Source of the DNA: an uncultured Bacilli bacterium
GTDB taxonomy: Bacteria > Bacillota_I > Bacilli_A > RF39 > UBA660
Direction: 5' to 3'
Assembly: GCA_947629405.1 (NCBI GenBank)
Contig: CANRDL010000011.1
Location: 1 to 34,983 of the forward strand
Length of the DNA stretch: 34,983 bases
The notes under the pieces are model-generated. The model was given only the letters and a program-made list of their open reading frames with translations, was not told where the DNA came from and searched no databases. Each line of letters opens with the position of its first letter. The first letter of the stretch is position 1. A program made the position numbers and the translations under genes. Positions 1 through 7,180 of the stretch are shown one piece after another.

Positions 1-34
1 TTTATCTCGCATATTCATTATATACTTTTTTTCA

Positions 35-69
35 ATAAAAGAAAAGACCATTGACTTTGTCAACAGTCT
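35..69 (-). terminator. Rho-independent terminator (distal of two)
   Basis: Read on the minus strand, an imperfect stem (AGACTGTTGAC / GTCAATGGTCT around AAA) is followed by a U-rich tail (TTTTCTTTTATTG). It lies just beyond a second hairpin at 73-103, so the leftward lipoprotein gene ends in tandem terminators. Confidence 0.6.
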
Positions 70-72
70 GAA

Positions 73-103
73 AAAAAATGTTTATTATCTATAAACATTT
101 TTT
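73..103 (-). terminator. Terminator overlapping the end of the lipoprotein gene
   Basis: Perfect stem ATGTTTAT / ATAAACAT, extended by the flanking A and T tracts. It contains the last codons and the TAA stop of the leftward lipoprotein gene. The complement of the A8 run at 71-78 supplies the U tract. Confidence 0.6.
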
Positions 104-873
104 ATTTTTTGATTATTTAATTCTTCTTGTTGGACATATAAATCATCATATGTTATTTCTTTTGTTTCTGATAATAATCCAGAATCTTTAACGGTAGAAA
201 GTGCTAAATCAACATTTCCTTTTAAAGATTCTTTAACATTTTTACAATCACTACCTACTCCTGTTTGTTTGTATGCTATTAATTCATTATCTTTATATAT
301 TGCTATGCTAGACATATTATCACCTTTATATAAGGCTTTTTTGTCATCAGTTAATAAATATGCATCTCCTAATTTTAAATCTTTTTTAGCAGTAGCTGAA
401 GAATAAACAACTGTATATTTTTCTCCAAAATATTCTTGTAATGTTTCAATTTTAAGATCATAATCAAAAGAAGCAGTTCCTTTATAAAAATTATTATTAT
501 ATAGACTATAACAATCTGGCCATACCATGATTATATTTTTCCAATAAAATGCAGATGACATTTCATTTGAAAAATCAGTACCATATTCTTTTGTATCTAT
601 AACTTTTGCAAAATTTTTAGGTTCTATACTTGATAACCCAGATGTATAATCTTGTTTTTTACTTTCTAAACCATTAACATCAATAATATAAGAATATAAA
701 CCATTATAATCTTCTAAATTCTCAGTTTCAACTAAATAACCTACTTCTTCACTTACTGTTTTATTATTTTTACCACAACCACTCATTAAAATAGCTGCAC
801 TAGTTGCTAAAGCTAAAATCCCCAGTTTTTTTCTCTTATTTTTTAATAAATCTTTTTCTTTATTTGTTTTCAT
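85..873 (-). CDS. Lipoprotein of unknown function
   Basis: A 262-aa predicted lipoprotein. The start is ATG at 873, preceded by GAGGGGGAT; the longer reading frame back to 945 would run through the promoter at 904-932, so the inner start is preferred. The N-terminus is a basic stretch (KNKRKK), a hydrophobic core and a lipobox ending LMSGC, with lipidated Cys at residue 33. The mature part is acidic and polar with no membrane segment, so it should be anchored on the outer face of the membrane. I recognise no domain. It sits alone, with its own strong promoter and tandem terminators. The promoter overlaps two palindromes about 20.5 bp apart, so a DNA-binding regulator probably controls it. The lipoprotein call is firm; the role is unknown. 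Confidence 0.85.
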   Translation of the reverse strand: MKTNKEKDLLKNKRKKLGILALATSAAILMSGCGKNNKTVSEEVGYLVETENLEDYNGLYSYIIDVNGLESKKQDYTSGLSSIEPKNFAKVIDTKEYGTDFSNEMSSAFYWKNIIMVWPDCYSLYNNNFYKGTASFDYDLKIETLQEYFGEKYTVVYSSATAKKDLKLGDAYLLTDDKKALYKGDNMSSIAIYKDNELIAYKQTGVGSDCKNVKESLKGNVDLALSTVKDSGLLSETKEITYDDLYVQQEELNNQKIKNVYR

Positions 874-903
874 TTTATTATCCCCCTCTTTTTTATTGCC
901 AAT

Positions 904-932
904 ATAATAGCACTTTTTTGACAAAATGTCAA
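904..932 (-). promoter_or_regulatory. Strong sigma-A promoter of the lipoprotein gene
   Basis: On the minus strand: TTGACA (complement of 927-932), a 17-bp spacer, then TATTAT (complement of 904-909). The -35 box is one arm of the palindrome at 918-932. Confidence 0.75.
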
Positions 933-952
933 CTTTTTTTAACAAAAGTTAA
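918..952. promoter_or_regulatory. Two tandem palindromes, candidate operators
   Basis: TTGACAAAATGTCAA at 918-932 and TTAACAAAAGTTAA at 939-952 are related palindromes. Their centres are about 20.5 bp apart, close to two helical turns. The first covers the -35 box. This is the layout expected for a dimeric repressor binding twice on one face of the DNA; the regulator is not identified. Confidence 0.45.
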
Positions 953-1002
953 TTTTATTACAATTAATTATAGTTTTCTAACAAAATATAATTAAAAATA
1001 AT

Positions 1003-1047
1003 GAGGCCGGATATTAAGTAGTAAAACTACATCATATCTCTGGCCTC
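1003..1047 (-). terminator. Long compound hairpin after the prsA-like gene
   Basis: Outer stem GAGGCC / GGCCTC, then GATAT / ATATC, then an inner GTAG / CTAC stem with loop TAAAA. It is much more GC-rich than its surroundings. On the minus strand it is followed by ATTATTTTTAATT, a weak U tract. It probably terminates the leftward PrsA-like gene, but its size and three-part structure also fit a mobile repeat or structured RNA element. Confidence 0.5.
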
Positions 1048-1088
1048 TAGCATTTCAAATAGTATAACATAAAATTATTTTAATACAT

Positions 1089-2120
1089 CTATTCACTTTC
1101 ATTTGCTGTATTAGTTTGATTTATTAAATATTGAATATAGTTTCCATATTGACTTTCAAGTTCACTATCTTCAATTTTCATATCATATTTTTTTCTTAAA
1201 TCAGTCATCGCATCAATTTGAATAGTCTTATTATTAGTTTTTTCTTCTTTCGCTAAAGTATCTTTAATTGTAGATTTCAATTTAGATAATTTTGCTTTTT
1301 CTTTAGATCCTGTTCTTAAAATAATATGATAACCATATGAAGTTTTAACAGGTTCTTTTGTATATTCATTATCTTTTAAATTATATGTAGCATTGGTAAA
1401 TTCTTCTACCATAGTTGTATCACCAATTTTATTGAAATATCCCACATCTCCACCTTTTTCTTTGCTTGCAGTATCATCAGAATATTCTTTAGCAAGTTTT
1501 TTAAATTCTTTTTTTACATCTTTTGCTTCATTTAATTTATTTATTACTTCTTCAGCTTTTTTCTTAGCTTTATCTTCAGCTTTTTTGATTTGTTCATCAG
1601 TCATATCATCATTTTTTTCAACTTTAATTAAGATATGACTTGCTCTTACATCACCAACAACTTCTTCATCATAATATTTTTGAATTTTTTCATCGGTAAC
1701 TTGTTTTTTAGCATAATCATCAACCGCTTTATTTCGCAAATAATTAATATAAATATATTCTTTAAAACCGGCTTCATCTTCTACTCCGTAATTACTTTGA
1801 ATATAATTTAAATAATCATCATCATTTGGATAATATTCTTTAATGCTCTTAATTGTTGAATCGGCATATTCTTTCATTTCATCAGTAACTTCACTACCAT
1901 ATTCTTTATGTAGACAATAATCATCCATCATTTCTACTAATTTATAAACTCCATAGGAATTTTTTAAATCTTTATAAAGTTCATCAACACTAATTTTTTG
2001 ATTATTTTTAAAACTTACTACTGCATCCTCTCCATTTTTTAATTTTGATACTTTTCCACATGAACAAACTAATAATAAACATATGGAAATTCCTAATACT
2101 TTTTCAATTTTATTTTTCAC
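1089..2120 (-). CDS. prsA: PrsA-like foldase lipoprotein (parvulin PPIase)
   Basis: An extracellular membrane-anchored peptidyl-prolyl isomerase that helps exported proteins fold. The 343-aa form starts at GTG 2120, ten bases after AGGAGG (2131-2136). An upstream in-frame ATG at 2162 lies between the -10 and -35 boxes of the promoter at 2146-2174 and cannot be used. Residues 1-21 are a lipoprotein signal ending VCSC, with Cys21 lipidated. Residues ~30-155 form a SurA/PrsA-like helical region. Residues ~157-272 are a parvulin domain, recognised by RASHILIK, GGDVGYFNK and YGYHIIL. The tail is charged and helical. It is a single gene, divergent from the small YjcZ-like genes. Length is slightly above the usual ~290-300 aa. 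The family call is firm; the symbol assumes orthology. Confidence 0.9.
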   Translation of the reverse strand: MKNKIEKVLGISICLLLVCSCGKVSKLKNGEDAVVSFKNNQKISVDELYKDLKNSYGVYKLVEMMDDYCLHKEYGSEVTDEMKEYADSTIKSIKEYYPNDDDYLNYIQSNYGVEDEAGFKEYIYINYLRNKAVDDYAKKQVTDEKIQKYYDEEVVGDVRASHILIKVEKNDDMTDEQIKKAEDKAKKKAEEVINKLNEAKDVKKEFKKLAKEYSDDTASKEKGGDVGYFNKIGDTTMVEEFTNATYNLKDNEYTKEPVKTSYGYHIILRTGSKEKAKLSKLKSTIKDTLAKEEKTNNKTIQIDAMTDLRKKYDMKIEDSELESQYGNYIQYLINQTNTANESE

Positions 2121-2145
2121 TTTTTTTATTCCTCCTAACAAAATT

Positions 2146-2174
2146 ATCATATCAAAAATCATAATAATTTACAA
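2146..2174 (-). promoter_or_regulatory. Promoter of the prsA-like gene
   Basis: Minus strand: TTGTAA (complement of 2169-2174), 17-bp spacer, TATGAT (complement of 2146-2151). Expected initiation is near 2139, just upstream of AGGAGG, which fixes the GTG start at 2120. Confidence 0.7.
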
Positions 2175-2203
2175 GATAAACACTCACACAAAATAACATT
2201 TTC

Positions 2204-2212
2204 CATACAATA
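2204..2212 (+). promoter_or_regulatory. Possible -10 element of the YjcZ-like genes
   Basis: CATACAATA lies 32 bp upstream of the first YjcZ-like start. It resembles the -10 of mother-cell sporulation sigma factors (SigE CATACA-T, SigK CATANNNTA) but also contains TACAAT, acceptable for sigma-A. No clear -35 is visible. Low confidence. Confidence 0.25.
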
Positions 2213-2244
2213 TTATGAAAAGACAAAAAAAGGAGGAATGATTT

Positions 2245-2331
2245 ATGAGTAACAACTGCGGATGTTTGGGACCTGCTATTATATTAGTTCTATTCATCTT
2301 ATTAATAATCATTGTAGGAGCATTCATCTAG
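2245..2331 (+). CDS. YjcZ-like small membrane peptide (28 aa)
   Basis: A 28-residue peptide, too short for most gene callers. ATG at 2245 follows AGGAGG (2231-2236) at ideal spacing. A short Cys- and Gly-containing head (MSNNCGCLGP) is followed by one hydrophobic helix, about residues 11-28. The pattern (I/V)LFILLIIIVG is typical of the YjcZ / sporulation-associated tiny proteins of Bacilli, which have a glycine-rich head and a ...VLFILLIIVG helix. It should be a single-span membrane peptide. A second, similar gene follows 29 bp downstream with its own strong RBS. Function in the family is unknown. Sporulation in this organism is not shown by anything else in the window. Confidence 0.75.
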   Translation: MSNNCGCLGPAIILVLFILLIIIVGAFI

Positions 2332-2360
2332 TCTTTTAAATTTTTTTAGGAGGTGTCCCC

Positions 2361-2474
2361 ATGGGTTGTAATAAACCTTGTAAAAAGGAAACTTGTGGAA
2401 TCAATAATGGTCTATTTATAATTGTACTATTTATTTTACTTGCAATTATACTAGGATCAGCGATTTTTTATTAG
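2361..2474 (+). CDS. YjcZ-like small membrane peptide (37 aa)
   Basis: A 37-residue companion of the preceding peptide. ATG at 2361 follows AGGAGGTG (2348-2355). The head (residues 1-17) has three cysteines and several lysines; residues ~18-36 form a hydrophobic helix with LFIIVLFILLAIILG. Helix and overall plan match the upstream peptide, so the two are probably an old duplication and co-transcribed. A terminator follows at once. The cysteines in both heads (two and three) are unusual compared with the Gly/Tyr-rich heads I associate with YjcZ, and could allow disulphide or metal contacts; that is inference. Confidence 0.75.
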   Translation: MGCNKPCKKETCGINNGLFIIVLFILLAIILGSAIFY

Positions 2475-2496
2475 AAAGAGGGTTACCTCTTTTTAT
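2475..2496 (+). terminator. Terminator of the YjcZ-like pair
   Basis: AAAGAGG, loop GTTA, CCTCTTT, then a T tract, immediately after the TAG stop of the 37-aa gene. Confidence 0.75.
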
Positions 2497-2509
2497 TATG
2501 GCAAATTTA

Positions 2510-2518
2510 TGGTATTAT
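2510..2518 (+). promoter_or_regulatory. Extended -10 promoter of the HerA-like gene
   Basis: TG-G-TATTAT, with TATTAT at 2513-2518, about 28 bp upstream of the start codon. The -35 region is only a T-rich stretch. Confidence 0.4.
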
Positions 2519-2545
2519 TAATTATGAAAATAAAGGGTGATAAAA

Positions 2546-4306
2546 ATGTTTGGAAAAGTTATTTCTATTAATAAGAATACTGTTATTTTAGAAAATTTAA
2601 AAGGTGAAAGTGAAGCATCTATTTTAAATTATCATGTAATTTTTGAAGAAAATAATCGAAGTGTAGTTGGCGAAATAATTGCCATTAATAATAAAGAAAT
2701 TACTATTTTATTAGTTGGCGAGATTAGAAACAATCATTTTACTTCCGGAGTAATGAAAAAACCAACATTAAAAACTGCTCCAAGAATAATTTATAAAAGC
2801 GAATTAGATTTATTACTTGGCCCTCAAGATATCTCTCAAAAAAATGCCATGTATATAGGTAAATCAAACATTTATGAGGGTTATAATGTTTCAGCTTCTT
2901 TAGATGAATTTATGGCCCACCATTTTGCCGTAGTCGGAAATACTGGTGCTGGTAAAAGTTGTGGTGTTGCTCGTTTAATTCAAAATATTTTTGAACATAA
3001 TGATTCATCTTTACCAGTTAATGCTCATGTTTGTATTTTTGACTTTTTCGGTGAATATAATTCAGCCTTTCGTGATCTTTCCAAACTACCTAATATTAAT
3101 TTTAAAAGTTACACAACTCAAACTGAATTTAGTGAAAGTGAAACAATTCAAATTCCCGCTTATTTTTTAGAAGTAGATGATTTGTCACTTCTATTAAATG
3201 TTACAGATACAATCCAAATTCCAATTATAGAAGAGACATTAAAACTTACTTATATCTTCACTTCTAAATCTGATGAAGTTTTAAATTATAAAAATCATAT
3301 AATTGCCTCTGCTTTATTAGATATATTATCCAGTGGTAAATCTTCTACCCAAATTAGAGATCAATTAGTAGCAATATTAACAAAGTACAATACCGCTAAG
3401 TTAAATTTAGATTCAATAATTGCTCAACCTGGATATAATAGAACATTAAAACAATGTTTAAATATTGATTCGCAAGGAAAAATGAATGCAGTTGGTGCTG
3501 TAGTTGATTTTTTAAATTCTTATTTACAAGAAGATGTTTCTAAAATTGAAAAAGACCCTAAAGCGACTTACTCATTAGATGATTTATTATATGCTATGAA
3601 CTTTGCTTTAATTAAAGAAGGTACTTTAAATAATCAAACAATGTATGAGAAAACAAATACTTTAAAAGTTCGTTTGGAAGCCATAATAAATAGTGATCAT
3701 AAAAAATATTTTGAATGTGAAAATTATATTTCTAAAATTGATTATGTTAAACAACTATTTATGACCAATACTTCTGAAAATGCCCAAATAATAAATATGA
3801 ACTTTAATTATGTTGATGAAAGATTTGCTAAATCTTTAACTAAAATATTTGCCAAATTATTTTATAATTTTTGTACAAGTTTAAAAGATAGAGCTTCCTA
3901 TCCTATTCATATGATTTTAGAAGAAGCACATAGATATGTTCAGGATGATAAAGATATCGAAATTATTGGTTATAATATTTATGACAGAATTACTAAGGAA
4001 GGAAGAAAATATGGACTTATATTAGGATTTATTACTCAAAGACCAAGTGAGCTTTCTAAAACTAGTTTATCCCAATGTTCTAATTTTATTTCTTTTAGAA
4101 TGTTCCATCCTGATGATATTTCCATTATTTCCTCAATATCTGCGAATGTCGATGCTGAAACGATTGATAAAATAAAATCATTACAGCCTGGTAGCGCCTT
4201 AGTATTTGGAAGTGCTTTTAATCTTCCCCTAATTGCTAATTTTGAACTTCCTTCTCCAATGCCGGCTAGTACATCAGTAGAAGTTACAAATAAATGGTTT
4301 AGTTAA
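2546..4306 (+). CDS. HerA-like ATPase (DUF87, HAS-barrel)
   Basis: A 586-aa hexameric DNA-translocase-type ATPase of the HerA/FtsK superfamily. ATG at 2546 is chosen because AAAGGGTGA ends about 5 bases upstream; the in-frame GTG at 2537 lies inside that RBS. Residues ~1-60 resemble the HAS-barrel, a small beta-barrel found in HerA. Walker A is GNTGAGKS at 131-138, Walker B with catalytic glutamates is MILEEAH at 456-462, and GRKYG (486-490) with TQRPSELS (497-504) match the C-terminal HerA signature. In archaea HerA works with the NurA nuclease in end resection; in bacteria homologues also pair with SIR2 or nuclease partners in phage defence. No NurA, SIR2 or nuclease gene adjoins this one, so its partner and task are open. 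Confidence 0.88.
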   Translation: MFGKVISINKNTVILENLKGESEASILNYHVIFEENNRSVVGEIIAINNKEITILLVGEIRNNHFTSGVMKKPTLKTAPRIIYKSELDLLLGPQDISQKNAMYIGKSNIYEGYNVSASLDEFMAHHFAVVGNTGAGKSCGVARLIQNIFEHNDSSLPVNAHVCIFDFFGEYNSAFRDLSKLPNINFKSYTTQTEFSESETIQIPAYFLEVDDLSLLLNVTDTIQIPIIEETLKLTYIFTSKSDEVLNYKNHIIASALLDILSSGKSSTQIRDQLVAILTKYNTAKLNLDSIIAQPGYNRTLKQCLNIDSQGKMNAVGAVVDFLNSYLQEDVSKIEKDPKATYSLDDLLYAMNFALIKEGTLNNQTMYEKTNTLKVRLEAIINSDHKKYFECENYISKIDYVKQLFMTNTSENAQIINMNFNYVDERFAKSLTKIFAKLFYNFCTSLKDRASYPIHMILEEAHRYVQDDKDIEIIGYNIYDRITKEGRKYGLILGFITQRPSELSKTSLSQCSNFISFRMFHPDDISIISSISANVDAETIDKIKSLQPGSALVFGSAFNLPLIANFELPSPMPASTSVEVTNKWFS

Positions 4307-4307
4307 A

Positions 4308-4334
4308 AAAAACTTCATATTTGAAGTTTTTTTA
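4308..4334. terminator. Bidirectional terminator between convergent genes
   Basis: AAACTTCA / TGAAGTTT with a 4-nt loop, A-tract on one side and T-tract on the other. It serves the HerA-like gene (plus) and the DUF308 gene (minus). Confidence 0.8.
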
Positions 4335-4976
4335 TTTAGTTTTATTTTTACTATTTTTTTTAGGCGCTGATTTAATATTTTTAGATTTGACAGTTTTAAC
4401 TTTGCTATTACTTGCTTTTTTAATTTTCTTATCAGGACTTTTTTGACAATAATATATATACATAACAATTTTTAAAATTCCATAGATAAGTAATACTAAA
4501 CCAATAGCGCTAAATACTAAATTAGAAAACATTATCATATATAGACCAGCAAGTATTAATACTATGGAAAATATTAAAGGTATTAAGAAACCTTTTTTAG
4601 ATTTTATTGCTGGTATTACTAAAACTAATTGATTAATTCCAGAAAATAAAATCCATATTCCCATTGTAATTCTTATTATTACTTCAATAGCTGATGAAAA
4701 TATTACTAATAAAATAGCAATTATAATAAATATAATTCCACTGGCTAATTGCATGTATCTAATTTCATTATTTACTTTATCCATTTTAAAATAATCTTTT
4801 ATTTTAACTAAACCATAAATTGCTGATAGAATTGCCAATACATATGAAATAAATTTAACAACAACAGATGGATTAGAAAAAATTAAAGAACCAATTACTA
4901 TCATAATTATAGCTGAAAGTAGATACTTAGTTGAGGTATAACTAGTTTTTTTAGTTTCTATTATAGTTTCAATCAT
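4332..4976 (-). CDS. DUF308-type multi-pass membrane protein
   Basis: A 214-aa integral membrane protein. ATG at 4976 follows AGGAGTGAT. About six hydrophobic segments occupy residues ~18-165, arranged as repeated helix pairs with short polar links (examples: AIIMIVIGSLIF, YVLAILSAIYGLVKI, GIIFIIIAILLVIF). This plan is that of the HdeD/DUF308 short-repeat family. The last ~35 residues are a strongly basic, low-complexity cytoplasmic tail rich in Lys, Ser and Asn. In enterobacteria HdeD relates to acid stress; no function can be transferred here. It appears monocistronic, with a terminator shared with the HerA-like gene. Confidence 0.7.
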   Translation of the reverse strand: MIETIIETKKTSYTSTKYLLSAIIMIVIGSLIFSNPSVVVKFISYVLAILSAIYGLVKIKDYFKMDKVNNEIRYMQLASGIIFIIIAILLVIFSSAIEVIIRITMGIWILFSGINQLVLVIPAIKSKKGFLIPLIFSIVLILAGLYMIMFSNLVFSAIGLVLLIYGILKIVMYIYYCQKSPDKKIKKASNSKVKTVKSKNIKSAPKKNSKNKTK

Positions 4977-5041
4977 TTTATCACTCCTTATATTTTACAT
5001 ATCAATTTTATCACAAAATTATTATTAGTAAAAGTAATAAA

Positions 5042-7093
5042 TTACATACTTAATTTTATTAAATCAAAATAAATTCCACATTCATTATATATTTGATCAC
5101 CTATTTTGGCTTTTCTAGTAATTATTTTTTTACCACCTAATTTTTCATAAAATTTTATCGCCTTTTTATTTTCATCTAGACACCAAATTATCATATTTTT
5201 TTTACCATGAGTCATTAGTTCTTTAGCAGTTTCTTTTACCAAAGATGTACCAATTCCTTTTCCCGTTTCACCTGATTTTATATATAAACTAACAAGTTCC
5301 GCATCAAATTTATCTTCTTTTTCATTTAAATCAAAACAAGAATATCCAAGAACTTCCTCATCTTTTACTGCTACTAAAACTAAATCTTTATATTCTTCAA
5401 AACTATCAATATATCTTTCAGTTTGTTTTTGATAATCAAGTTCATTTAAATATTTTGAGGCAATTATTTTATCATAAGTATTTTTCCAACCATCAATCTT
5501 AATGTGAGCCATTTGTTCTTGATCTTTAAGTTCATTTTTTCTAATTATATAATTATCTTTTGGTAATAATTTTTGTAAAACTAAATGCATATTTTTATAG
5601 GAATTAATCATTAAATCATCATCAAGAGCAAATGTAACTCTACCAATAAGTTCATCTTTATATGGCCAGCTGATAGATTGACCAATTAAAAATCTAATAC
5701 GACATGTTTCATAAAAAAATTTTAATAAATCTCTTTCGGTATTGATAATTTTATCATTATATTTCATTCCCTTAATACTAGTAAAATCTAATATTGCAAA
5801 AAAACCGGCATCAGGTTCTAAATTATCAGGAAATTTTACATAAGGTAAACCTTTTAATAATTCATCTTTAAAATCACCAACAGTTGCTTCTACTTTTTTA
5901 ATTATTTTATTTTTTAAATCTTTATTTTCAATAGTATCTATTCCCATTACTAACGCCTTTAAGAGATTATATTTGTATATATATAATTCTCGTAAGTCTT
6001 TAAAATATTCGTCATAAACTTTTTCTCTTTCTTTAGAAACATTAAACGCTCCTTTTAAAGCCCTGCCAATAATATCGGGAGATGAATCCATTTCTTGAAA
6101 TGTTCTATTTACAATTTCCCTAATAATAATTTCATCGGCTACTACAAAACCAGCTCTCAAACTAGCAAGACCATAACTTTTAGATAATCCAAATAAAGAG
6201 ATTGTATTTCTAAACATTCCAAGAATACTAGCAATTGGTTTAGCTAAATTATCTTTAGCAAATGATATATCTCGATAAACTAAATCATCGATAATAAATA
6301 CTCCTCTTTTTAAACATACTTCACCTATAGATTTAAGACGCTCAGCCTCTTTTTCACCCATAACTTTACCAGTTGGATTATTGGGATTGGCATTTAAGAA
6401 CGCTACAACTCTTGGAACATAACCTTTTCTTCTATTATATACTTTTTGTAAACTTTCATTAATATCATCTATTTTATCGGCAAGTTTTTTAGGATTTATT
6501 AAAAAGTTATCTTCTTTTTCTAAATTAATAATTTCTACTTCCGCTCCCGCTCTTTCTGCTCTAATAGTAAATAAACCATAATTTGGTCCAGTAACAAGTA
6601 ATACATCACCTGGTTGAGAAATAATATTAATAATAATATTAAAAATTATTGAAGTAGAAGGCAAAAATGTAATATTGTGTACTGATAGTCCTTTTTCGTC
6701 AATATCCTTATATGAATAAGGCGCAGTATTAATAAAGCCAATACTTTCTACATAGTCAAGTAAATCTTTTCTTATTCGGTCATCACCTTCGGTATAAGGA
6801 TATCGATACATATTATCTTCATCTAATAATTTTTTCATTTCTTTAATAGATAATGGAAAAGGTTTATAATTAACGGGATTTCCACCACCTAAATCGGTAT
6901 CCGGAATAGTAGTAATATTTTCATCACGAACTTCATAGCCATAATAATCAATGGCATCAGCTATACTTTGGACAGTTGGATTAAACTGTTCATTATCAAT
7001 TCTATAGCCAATAAATGGCAGTCCAAATCTTCTTTCCCCTAATCTGGGATTTAATTTTAATAATCTATCTATTGCATTTGATTTTACTAACAT
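5042..7093 (-). CDS. PLP aminotransferase fused to GNAT acetyltransferase
   Basis: A 683-aa two-domain enzyme. ATG at 7093 follows GAGGAGAG. Residues ~1-512 are a fold-type I aminotransferase (class I/II): NPNNPTG at 236-242, DDLVYRD at 269-275, the PLP lysine in SLFGLSKSYG at K305, and SLRAGF with R313. Residues ~514-680 are a complete GNAT domain with the acetyl-CoA loop TGKGIG at 610-615 and the typical C-terminal NKKAIKFYEKLGG (642-654). The reading frame is continuous, so this is a true fusion rather than overlapping genes. The aminotransferase part is longer than the usual ~400 aa, with an insertion near 340-420. The fusion suggests that the amino group made or removed by the first half is linked to acetylation by the second; the substrate is unknown. 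It has no clear operon partner. Confidence 0.85.
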   Translation of the reverse strand: MLVKSNAIDRLLKLNPRLGERRFGLPFIGYRIDNEQFNPTVQSIADAIDYYGYEVRDENITTIPDTDLGGGNPVNYKPFPLSIKEMKKLLDEDNMYRYPYTEGDDRIRKDLLDYVESIGFINTAPYSYKDIDEKGLSVHNITFLPSTSIIFNIIINIISQPGDVLLVTGPNYGLFTIRAERAGAEVEIINLEKEDNFLINPKKLADKIDDINESLQKVYNRRKGYVPRVVAFLNANPNNPTGKVMGEKEAERLKSIGEVCLKRGVFIIDDLVYRDISFAKDNLAKPIASILGMFRNTISLFGLSKSYGLASLRAGFVVADEIIIREIVNRTFQEMDSSPDIIGRALKGAFNVSKEREKVYDEYFKDLRELYIYKYNLLKALVMGIDTIENKDLKNKIIKKVEATVGDFKDELLKGLPYVKFPDNLEPDAGFFAILDFTSIKGMKYNDKIINTERDLLKFFYETCRIRFLIGQSISWPYKDELIGRVTFALDDDLMINSYKNMHLVLQKLLPKDNYIIRKNELKDQEQMAHIKIDGWKNTYDKIIASKYLNELDYQKQTERYIDSFEEYKDLVLVAVKDEEVLGYSCFDLNEKEDKFDAELVSLYIKSGETGKGIGTSLVKETAKELMTHGKKNMIIWCLDENKKAIKFYEKLGGKKIITRKAKIGDQIYNECGIYFDLIKLSM

Positions 7094-7157
7094 AAGCTCT
7101 CCTCATAGTTTTATCTTGTCTAAATTATATCATTAATAATTAATAAATACAAAAATA

Positions 7158-7180
7158 AAAAAAGAAGATATCCTTCTTTA
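7158..7180 (-). terminator. Terminator of the amidoligase gene
   Basis: AAAGAAG (7161-7167), 5-nt loop, CTTCTTT (7173-7179). Read leftward it is followed by TTTTTTATTTTTG. The TAA stop of the amidoligase gene lies in the stem. Confidence 0.75.

Noticed and set aside
804-995. Rightward 63-aa open frame upstream of the lipoprotein gene
   Set aside because: Low-complexity Phe/Leu/Tyr translation of the AT-rich promoter and gene start on the other strand; no RBS.
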